The translations under genes and the position numbers were made by a program. Below the pieces are notes generated by a model, which was not told the origin of the DNA, did no database searches, and saw only the letters and a program-made list of their open reading frames with translations. Below are positions 7,643 through 11,834 of a stretch of DNA of 11,834 nucleotides, one piece after another. Source of the stretch: Propionibacteriaceae bacterium (GTDB lineage: Bacteria > Actinomycetota > Actinomycetes > Propionibacteriales > Propionibacteriaceae); contig JAGQUI010000044.1 of NCBI GenBank assembly GCA_020438595.1, positions 1-11,834 on the forward strand, read 5' to 3'. Position 1 is the first letter of the stretch; every line of letters begins with the position of its first letter.

Positions 7643-8590
7643 TCACGCGTTTCCGAGACCGATCGCTCGCAGCACCAGACCGCTGACCTGATCGGAGAAG
7701 GGCGGTCCCCAGGGCAGGTGGGCGGTGTAGACCGGAACGGCTTCCACGACGTCCCCCAGCTGCTGGAACTGCCGCTGCAGGACCTCCGCGTCCTGCCAGC
7801 CCAGCAACCGGGGAAACCGGGTGAGCAGCAGGAACGCCGCCATCGGGTCGATTCGTTCCACGGTGGCACGCGTTGGGTCAAGGTCCCGATCCGGCTGGGG
7901 CACGATGATCGCGGCAAGAGGGAGGTCCGGAGTGGTCGCGACCGGGATTGCCAGGGCGTCGCGCTCATCGGCGGTGACTCTTCGCCGGGGCCGCTCCGCG
8001 AAGCGGTCAGCAAGGTCGCCGGCGGCCTTCCGCAGGCGTAGCTCGGTCGCCCCCAGCGAACAGGTCGGCGGCCGGTGAGCCAGGTCGAGACGGAGGATGT
8101 CGTCCGTGATCAGCCGGGCGCCGTCGGCGGACAGGAGCGCGGCCATCGTCGATTTGCCCATGCCCGACGAGCCGACAAATGCGATCGCTGACGACCCGAC
8201 CTGCACCGCGCTCGCGTGCAGGACTGCCTCGCCGCGCATCGACAGCATGAAGGCCAGCAGGGGACCACCGACGAGCACGGAGAGGATGGTGGGGTCGCCG
8301 TCGGGGTACGGATGGATCAGGGCTCGACCGAGAGTGCTGTCGATCACCACGTCGCAGGTGTCGTAGAATCTCAGCAGGAAGCCTTCGTCGCTGCGAACGG
8401 CAGTGAAGTACTGGCCGTCGATGTCGAGGTCGAGCAGGATGTGGCCCTGTGGCCGATCCGTGGAGGCCGCGATTGTCGATCCGACCCGAATCTCGATGCT
8501 GTCCGCCTTCGTCTGGCCGACGGGTCGATCCTGGTGGAGCGGGATGTCAGAGGTCAGCGCCAAGCCGTAGAGATGGGTGACCCGGGTCAT
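7643..8590 (-). CDS. HPr kinase-like lasso peptide kinase (K)
   Basis: A 315-aa protein resembling the C-terminal catalytic part of HPr kinase/phosphorylase. It shows LHASAV (His125), the P-loop GSSGMGKST (140-148) and ITDD (161-164). These are the ATP- and Mg-binding positions of the family. PadeK and ThcoK, relatives from lasso clusters, phosphorylate the side chain of the C-terminal Ser of the precursor. The precursor here ends in Ser, so the same reaction is predicted. The HPr-binding region and the HPr regulatory N-domain of true HprK are not evident, and a lasso cluster is not the place for carbon-catabolite control. Its ATG overlaps the B2 stop as ATGA (8587-8590), so translation is coupled to B2. 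A non-catalytic or HprK-like metabolic role is the less likely alternative. Confidence 0.9.
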   Translation of the reverse strand: MTRVTHLYGLALTSDIPLHQDRPVGQTKADSIEIRVGSTIAASTDRPQGHILLDLDIDGQYFTAVRSDEGFLLRFYDTCDVVIDSTLGRALIHPYPDGDPTILSVLVGGPLLAFMLSMRGEAVLHASAVQVGSSAIAFVGSSGMGKSTMAALLSADGARLITDDILRLDLAHRPPTCSLGATELRLRKAAGDLADRFAERPRRRVTADERDALAIPVATTPDLPLAAIIVPQPDRDLDPTRATVERIDPMAAFLLLTRFPRLLGWQDAEVLQRQFQQLGDVVEAVPVYTAHLPWGPPFSDQVSGLVLRAIGLGNA

Positions 8591-9078
8591 GTCGCCAACC
8601 TATTCGGTATCGAGGTGAGTGTGTGGTATGAGCTCGCGGCGAACCTCGGATCGACCACACCGCCCTTGACGACGAGCCAGGCGTGCGCCTTCACCTCGCC
8701 GTCGACCTTGGCCACCCCGACGTGCAGGCGAGGCCCCAGCCGGCGCATCCGCTGCCCGCTGATCAGGGCCTGGCGCAGGCAGGTGTCGCCGAACGGCCAG
8801 TGCCGAAGGATCCGCATGGTTGCCCGGACCTGCCGCTGGGCCGATTCCGGGAGGGTGGATGGCTGCTGCGGTTCATCGGCCCTGACTCCGGTGGTCTCGG
8901 CCGCGGCGCCCCCGGGATCGGGGATGCTCAGTGGGGCTCCCACCAATGCGGCGAGTCGGGGGAGCGTGATGAATCGCAGCCCGATCTCGATCACAGTGGC
9001 AATGCCGAGGCACGCGAACAGCTCTGGCCATTCCGCCAGCGGAATCTGTGGTAGCTGCCGACGTGGGGATCGGATCAT
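8587..9078 (-). CDS. Lasso leader peptidase B2 (transglutaminase-like cysteine protease)
   Basis: A 163-aa protein that cuts the leader from the precursor after the conserved Thr-X pair, working with the RRE protein B1 and the cyclase. The B2 signature is clear: WPFGDTCLRQALISGQRMRRLG with catalytic Cys100, then VKAHAWLVV with His132 and VVDPRF with Asp143. Together these form a Cys-His-Asp triad. The N-terminal part (about 10-50) is hydrophobic helix, as in other B2 proteins. ATG 9078 is chosen because it overlaps the cyclase stop as ATGA (9075-9078). The open frame upstream to 9348 is Arg/Pro-rich and overlaps the cyclase, so it is not real protein. Part of a tightly coupled C-B2-K run. Confidence 0.94.
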   Translation of the reverse strand: MIRSPRRQLPQIPLAEWPELFACLGIATVIEIGLRFITLPRLAALVGAPLSIPDPGGAAAETTGVRADEPQQPSTLPESAQRQVRATMRILRHWPFGDTCLRQALISGQRMRRLGPRLHVGVAKVDGEVKAHAWLVVKGGVVDPRFAASSYHTLTSIPNRLAT

Positions 9079-10244
9079 GCCTGGCCTTCTGACGCGAGCC
9101 ACGCGCTGTGGAGCAGGACGCCCGTCGCCATGGTGGGCCGTTCGGACAGCCAGACTGCGCGCAGGCGGTCGATGTCGACGAGGTCTGGGTCGACCCCCGA
9201 TCCGTCCCACTCGCGAGCAAAATCGCGCGTTGCGCGACTGGTGTACACCCGGTCGAAAGCGGCCTTCGTCGAGCGCTCCAGCACAGCGGTCGGGAGTACC
9301 TCGGAGAACACGGCCTTCATGATGTCGGTGCGGTCGCCGAACCCCCACCGTCCTCCCGCGCGAGCCAGCGCAGCGATGAAGCCCTCGTCGAGGAGTGGCT
9401 CGAAGGCGCGTAGCTGGTACTCCGCCGCGACGGCGGCGTGATTGTGGCGGAGCGCATGGAATGCACGGATCCGGGTCAGGTGCCAGGTGCTGGCGTCAAA
9501 GCGAAGCGGCTCACTTGCGAGATCTGCGGCGATCAGCCTCGTGTGCTCGGCCAGGGCATGCGGCCGAAGCCAGCGACCCTGTTGGCTGCTGCGGGCGCGG
9601 CGGGCGATGCGCCGTTGGCGGATCGGCCTCGGAAGCAGGGCCGCGGCCGCGCTCCTCAGGGTCGCGATCCGCGGCGCTCCGTTCCGCGACGCGGTGAGTG
9701 GAGTCCCGCGACGATCGCCGAGGACGGCGTCCCCGCCCTCGCCCGTCACCAGTGATCCTGAGCCGAGCTCCCGATACATGACCCGGTGCGTTTGCAGCGC
9801 GGGGGGCCAGAGCACCCCGTCAGCCCGCAGTCCTTCGCGTGCGGCCTCGCCCAGGAGGTCGGTCTCGCCGTTGCGGTACTCGAACCGGATCCACTCGCTC
9901 AAGCCGAGGTGTCGCACGACGGAGCGCTGCCACTCGTTTTCGTCGGTCGCCGGCTCGTCCGGATACCGACGGGTCACCGGGACCGGCAAGGATAATCCCT
10001 CGCGCCGAGCGAGGGCGGCCGCCGTGGCCAGCACGGTGGAGGAGTCTCGGCCGCCGGAGAACGTCACGAAGCAGGGCGGGTGGGCAAGGGCTGGCAGCAG
10101 CGCCTCTTCGAGTGCTTCGTAAGGTCCTACCTGCGTCCGTGGCAACGGGGTCGCCGGGGCAAGCCCGTGGATCCAGCCGGCAGCGGCCTCGAGCGAATCG
10201 CAGCGCACGAGACGATCCATGTTGTGCGGTGAACTGCCTGTCAC
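9075..10244 (-). CDS. Lasso cyclase C, asparagine synthetase-like, lacking the glutaminase domain
   Basis: A 389-aa ATP-dependent macrolactam synthetase that adenylates the ring Asp side chain and joins it to the Gly1 amine. Visible are the PP-loop FSGGRDSS (62-69), VTGEGGDAVLG (166-176), LRAFEPLLDEGFIAAL and TDIMKAVFSEVLPTAVLERSTKAAFD, all in the order seen in asparagine synthetase C-terminal domains. Only about 55 residues precede the PP-loop strand. The family is usually near 600 aa with an N-terminal Ntn glutaminase-like domain, which is absent here. There is no room for it, because the precursor gene ends 69 nt upstream. GTG 10244 is chosen for the GGAGG lying 4 nt upstream; ATG 10220 is the alternative (381 aa). 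A frame continues to 10307 but runs through a hairpin and is rejected. Its stop overlaps the B2 start. Confidence 0.92.
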   Translation of the reverse strand: MTGSSPHNMDRLVRCDSLEAAAGWIHGLAPATPLPRTQVGPYEALEEALLPALAHPPCFVTFSGGRDSSTVLATAAALARREGLSLPVPVTRRYPDEPATDENEWQRSVVRHLGLSEWIRFEYRNGETDLLGEAAREGLRADGVLWPPALQTHRVMYRELGSGSLVTGEGGDAVLGDRRGTPLTASRNGAPRIATLRSAAAALLPRPIRQRRIARRARSSQQGRWLRPHALAEHTRLIAADLASEPLRFDASTWHLTRIRAFHALRHNHAAVAAEYQLRAFEPLLDEGFIAALARAGGRWGFGDRTDIMKAVFSEVLPTAVLERSTKAAFDRVYTSRATRDFAREWDGSGVDPDLVDIDRLRAVWLSERPTMATGVLLHSAWLASEGQA

Positions 10245-10269
10245 CTGTCCTCCATATGCCCCGACATGG

Positions 10270-10305
10270 GTGTTGGGGCCGCCAGCAGTGCGGCGGCCCC
10301 AACAC
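10270..10305 (-). terminator. Strong 14-bp stem-loop between precursor A and cyclase C
   Basis: GTGTTGGGGCCGCC (10270-10283) pairs perfectly with GGCGGCCCCAACAC (10292-10305), loop 8 nt. It begins about 9 nt after the precursor stop codon. No T-tract follows on the minus strand, so it probably acts as a partial terminator or a 3' RNA stabiliser. Either would make precursor mRNA more abundant than enzyme mRNA, a common need in RiPP operons. Confidence 0.8.
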
Positions 10306-10313
10306 ACAGTGCC

Positions 10314-10433
10314 TTACGATCCCCAGCTGAACCACAGGAACGAATCGTCGTGCCCGTCCCACCCCCGGCCGAGGGTCAGGTCCTTGATCGAGCCCACGGC
10401 GGTGAGCCGCGGGGCCTCATAGGTCTTCTGCAT
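10314..10433 (-). CDS. Lasso peptide precursor (A), 39 aa
   Basis: Starts MQKTYEAPRLTAVG and ends with core GRGWDGHDDSFLWFSWGS and TAA. The leader (residues 1-21) has the RRE-binding pattern Y5-x2-P8-x-L10-x3-G14 and Thr20 at position -2 of the cut site, with Leu21 at -1; this is the actinobacterial lasso leader pattern YxxPxLxxxGxxxxxT. Core Gly1 can close a ring on Asp8 or Asp9. The bulky Phe11, Trp13, Phe14 and Trp16 are candidate plugs. The last residue, Ser18, is the expected target of kinase K. Hand-calculated monoisotopic mass: about 2092.88 Da for the lasso (linear minus water), about 2172.85 with one phosphate, about 2334.90 with an added hexose. The G-rich region GGGGGGGAGGGGG lies about 10 nt before the ATG. 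It is too short for routine gene callers and lies between two hairpins. Confidence 0.94.
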   Translation of the reverse strand: MQKTYEAPRLTAVGSIKDLTLGRGWDGHDDSFLWFSWGS

Positions 10434-10480
10434 CTCTCTGTCACCCCCTCCCCCCCTGGGAGCTTGATGAATGGGTCCAA

Positions 10481-10501
10481 CCCGCTACCGCCGGCAGCGG
10501 G
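10481..10501 (-). other. Stem-loop between B1 and precursor A
   Basis: On the minus strand CCCGCTGC and GTAGCGGG form an 8-bp stem (one G-U pair) with loop CGGCG. It starts 8 nt after the B1 stop. With 10270-10305 it brackets the precursor gene, suggesting mRNA processing or attenuation around A. I see no promoter between this hairpin and A. Confidence 0.55.
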
Positions 10502-10508
10502 AGGTCTT

Positions 10509-10775
10509 TCAATCGGTGGCCGGCTCCTCGAGCAGGCCAGCGTGGGAAAGGCTTTCGACGAACGCCTGGACGTCGGCCTCGGCCTGATCCGCCGTGATGC
10601 CGTACTCATTGATGAGGGACGTCTTCAGCTCGGCGCCGGTTCGTCCCTCGGCGAGCTGCTGCATGAGGATGCTGGCAGATGCGTTCGCGGTGAAGTAGGT
10701 CGACGATTGAAGATCAAGGATCACCAGATCCCCATCGATCTCACGCCACGTGACGTCAGACTGGCGAAGCCTCAT
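10509..10775 (-). CDS. Lasso RRE protein B1 (PqqD-like)
   Basis: An 88-aa cytoplasmic protein of the PqqD/RiPP recognition element fold. It binds the precursor leader and presents it to B2 and C. Typical features are the N-terminal strands VTWREIDGDLVILDLQSSTYFTAN (the D-x-x-S-x-x-Y-F strand turn), ASASILMQQLAEGRT, and C-terminal helices with LINEYGITADQAEADVQAFVESLSHAGLLE. It is a stand-alone B1, as expected for actinobacteria with split B1/B2. ATG 10775 is chosen because the MRLRQSDV start fits the family; the frame open up to 11051 is not protein-like and overlaps the promoter region. The ribosome site is odd: a G7 tract ending 2 nt before the ATG. It is the first gene of the lasso operon, followed by A after 75 nt. 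Confidence 0.93.
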   Translation of the reverse strand: MRLRQSDVTWREIDGDLVILDLQSSTYFTANASASILMQQLAEGRTGAELKTSLINEYGITADQAEADVQAFVESLSHAGLLEEPATD

Positions 10776-10794
10776 GTCCCCCCCAAGACAAGAT

Positions 10795-10851
10795 CGAGCC
10801 GGTGCGGCTCGTCGCAAAGCAGACTCTAGGCCATGTCGAGCCTGAAAGTAA
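10795..10851 (-). promoter_or_regulatory. Candidate lasso operon promoter and leader hairpin
   Basis: On the minus strand TTACTT (10846-10851), 17 nt, TAGAGT (10823-10828) forms a plausible promoter, with a start near 10816. The short leader then contains CGAGCCG-CAC-CGGCTCG (10795-10811), a perfect 7-bp stem, before the G7A tract at the B1 start. It diverges from the DUF4082 promoter about 40 bp away. Confidence 0.5.
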
Positions 10852-10891
10852 GAACGTCGCTCAGTTCGTGGACGCCGAGAGAGCCGCCAGC

Positions 10892-10921
10892 TTGACCCAA
10901 CCTGAGAAGTTCCATTAACCT
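10892..10921 (+). promoter_or_regulatory. Promoter of the second DUF4082 gene
   Basis: TTGACC (10892-10897), 18 nt, TAACCT (10916-10921), then TTCTCAGGAA (10922-10931) in the same position as in front of the GH16 gene. A perfect 8-bp inverted repeat CCTGAGAA (10901-10908) / TTCTCAGG (10922-10929) flanks the -10 box, a good place for a repressor. Less consensus-like at -10 than the promoter at 192-220. Confidence 0.6.
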
Positions 10922-10931
10922 TTCTCAGGAA

Positions 10932-10951
10932 GCGCCCAAGGGGGAGGGTGC
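10932..10951 (+). promoter_or_regulatory. G-loop hairpin in the leader of the second DUF4082 gene
   Basis: GCGCCC (10932-10937) and GGGTGC (10946-10951, one G-U pair) with loop AAGGGGGA. It sits the same short distance after TTCTCAGGAA as the hairpins of the GH16 leader. A further TCTCAGGAA copy (10967-10975) provides the ribosome site of the gene. Confidence 0.45.
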
Positions 10952-10984
10952 CCACGTTTTGCACACTCTCAGGAAGACAGACAC

Positions 10985-11834
10985 ATGACGCGCTCCCCCC
11001 TCGCTCGCCATCGAGTGCGGCGACACGCCGCCTTCCTAGTGGCCTCGGCACTGGCTGCGGGTCTGCTCGGTGCAGTGCCGGTTGTCGAGTCTGTGCCGGC
11101 CGCCGCGACTCCGGTTGTGGGTCCGCCGCAGTCCAGCCCGACCGTGATCGGCCTGTTCAGCGAAAGCACCCGCCCGACGACTGCCGCCGTCACCCGCAGG
11201 CGGACGATGAACCTCGGCGTACGTTTCTCCGCGTCGGAGGACGCCACGATCGTTGGCCTGCAGTTCTATCGAAGCGCCAAGCAGAAGAGATCCTTCGCCG
11301 GCGCTTTGTGGAGTTCGAAGGGCAAGCTGCTTGCCCGGGTCAAGTTCCCCAGCTCGACGACTGTCGGATGGCAGACGGTCCAGCTGTCCAAGCCCGTGTG
11401 GATGCGGGCCGGTCGTACCTTCGTCGTGTCCTATCGGGCCAGAGCAGGTCGTTTCGCGGTGACGAGGGGCGCGTTCATCTCGACGTACACCCAGGGCAGC
11501 CTGAGCGTCGCCAAGAAGGGCGGTGTTCGCCGTGCCTCGGGTGCGCTGAAGTTCCCGAAGAAGCGGACCACTGCCAACTACCTGGTCGACGTCGTTGCTG
11601 TCAAGGCCACAGCGAGCGCGGCAGCGGAACCCTCTCCGACGCCGACCTCGTCTCCGACGGCGACCTCGTCTCCGACGGCGACCTCGTCTCCGACGGCGAC
11701 CTCGTCTCCGACGGCGACCTCGTCCCCGACGGCGAGTGCGTCCCCGACGGCGAGTGCGTCCCCGACGGCGAGTGCGTCCCCGACGACGAGCGCGAGCGCA
11801 ACGGCGTCAGTGCCTGCCGGTGGTGCGGTCACGA
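10985..11834 (+). CDS. Secreted DUF4082-like domain protein, C-terminus beyond window
   Basis: An open frame of at least 283 codons running off the right edge. Residues 1-41 form a signal peptide (MTRSPLARHRVRRH, hydrophobic 15-34, cleavage probably after PAAA). Residues about 53-205 are a DUF4082-like domain closely parallel to that of the GH16 protein: [51 protein letters not shown] against [50 protein letters not shown]. From about 215 a Ser-Pro-Thr-Ala repeat linker follows. By analogy with the paralogue, a catalytic or binding domain should follow the linker outside the window; its type is unknown. ATG 10985 has GGAAG about 8 nt upstream. It shares its promoter pattern with the GH16 gene. 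Confidence 0.9.
   Translation, partial: MTRSPLARHRVRRHAAFLVASALAAGLLGAVPVVESVPAAATPVVGPPQSSPTVIGLFSESTRPTTAAVTRRRTMNLGVRFSASEDATIVGLQFYRSAKQKRSFAGALWSSKGKLLARVKFPSSTTVGWQTVQLSKPVWMRAGRTFVVSYRARAGRFAVTRGAFISTYTQGSLSVAKKGGVRRASGALKFPKKRTTANYLVDVVAVKATASAAAEPSPTPTSSPTATSSPTATSSPTATSSPTATSSPTASASPTASASPTASASPTTSASATASVPAGGAVT
11633..11794 (+). repeat. 18-bp tandem repeat (nine units) coding for a Ser/Pro/Thr/Ala linker
   Basis: Units start every 18 nt from 11633 to 11777. The first five are TCTCCGACGGCGACCTCG-like, the last four TCCCCGACGGCGAGTGCG-like, so the array is two homogenised blocks. In frame it encodes SPTATS- then SPTASA-type linker repeats. The exactness suggests recent slippage or unequal exchange; length variation between strains is likely. 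Confidence 0.92.

Noticed and set aside
9079..9348. Upstream extension of B2 to 9348
   Set aside because: It lies within the cyclase gene and encodes an Arg/His-rich stretch. The ATGA overlap start at 9078 is the normal coupled arrangement.
10245..10307. Upstream extension of the cyclase to ATG 10307
   Set aside because: It would start inside the 14-bp hairpin and encode CWGRRTAGGPNTHVG, unlike the family. GTG 10244 has a GGAGG ribosome site.
10314..10370. Alternative lasso core starting GWDGHDDSF (cut two residues later)
   Set aside because: It would place the conserved leader Thr at -4 instead of -2 and ring acids at positions 6-7, both against the family rule.
10376..10609. 77-codon minus-strand frame overlapping the precursor
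   Set aside because: Different frame from the precursor, overlaps B1 and the hairpin, Arg/Pro-rich, no leader motif.
11633..11794. Regular repeats considered as a CRISPR array
   Set aside because: Repeats are directly tandem without spacers and lie in frame in a secreted-protein linker.

Overview
The window is GC-rich DNA with strong G/C bias at third codon positions, many GTG starts and TANNNT-type -10 boxes. This fits a high-GC actinobacterium; genus cannot be fixed from this stretch. It holds an exopolysaccharide / cell-surface region with a complete lasso-peptide (RiPP) cluster inside it.

Left part (1-4357): the start of a dTDP-glucose 4,6-dehydratase gene (rfbB, minus strand, cut by the edge) diverges from a secreted protein made of a DUF4082-like domain, a Thr/Pro/Ala linker and a GH16 glucanase domain. 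Next on the plus strand is glucose-1-phosphate thymidylyltransferase (rfbA). It converges across a hairpin on a minus-strand polyprenyl-phosphate sugar-1-phosphate transferase, the enzyme that starts exopolysaccharide repeat synthesis.

Centre and right (4530-10775): a lasso cluster, mostly minus strand, in the order B1 (PqqD-like RRE) - A (39-aa precursor, absent from routine gene calls of this size) - C (cyclase) - B2 (leader peptidase) - K (HPr-kinase-like), then N (nucleotidyltransferase-like, plus strand, convergent with K) and D (ABC exporter, minus strand). C/B2 and B2/K overlap by ATGA. The predicted core is GRGWDGHDDSFLWFSWGS. It begins with Gly, has Asp at ring positions 8 and 9, and ends in Ser. 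The terminal Ser together with K and N predicts a C-terminally phosphorylated, possibly sugar-decorated lasso peptide of the paeninodin/pseudomycoidin type, here in an actinobacterium. The cyclase lacks the N-terminal glutaminase-like domain usual in the family.

Right edge (10985-11834): a second secreted DUF4082-like protein, paralogous to the N-terminal half of the GH16 protein, followed by a Ser/Pro/Thr repeat linker and cut by the window end. The two DUF4082 genes share a promoter block (TTGACC ... TANNNT immediately followed by TTCTCAGGAA) and a G-rich hairpin loop in the 5' leader, so they are probably co-regulated. All five G7 tracts in the window are followed by A and lie outside genes, four of them in leaders of the surface/lasso genes. 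This points to a possible shared post-transcriptional signal.
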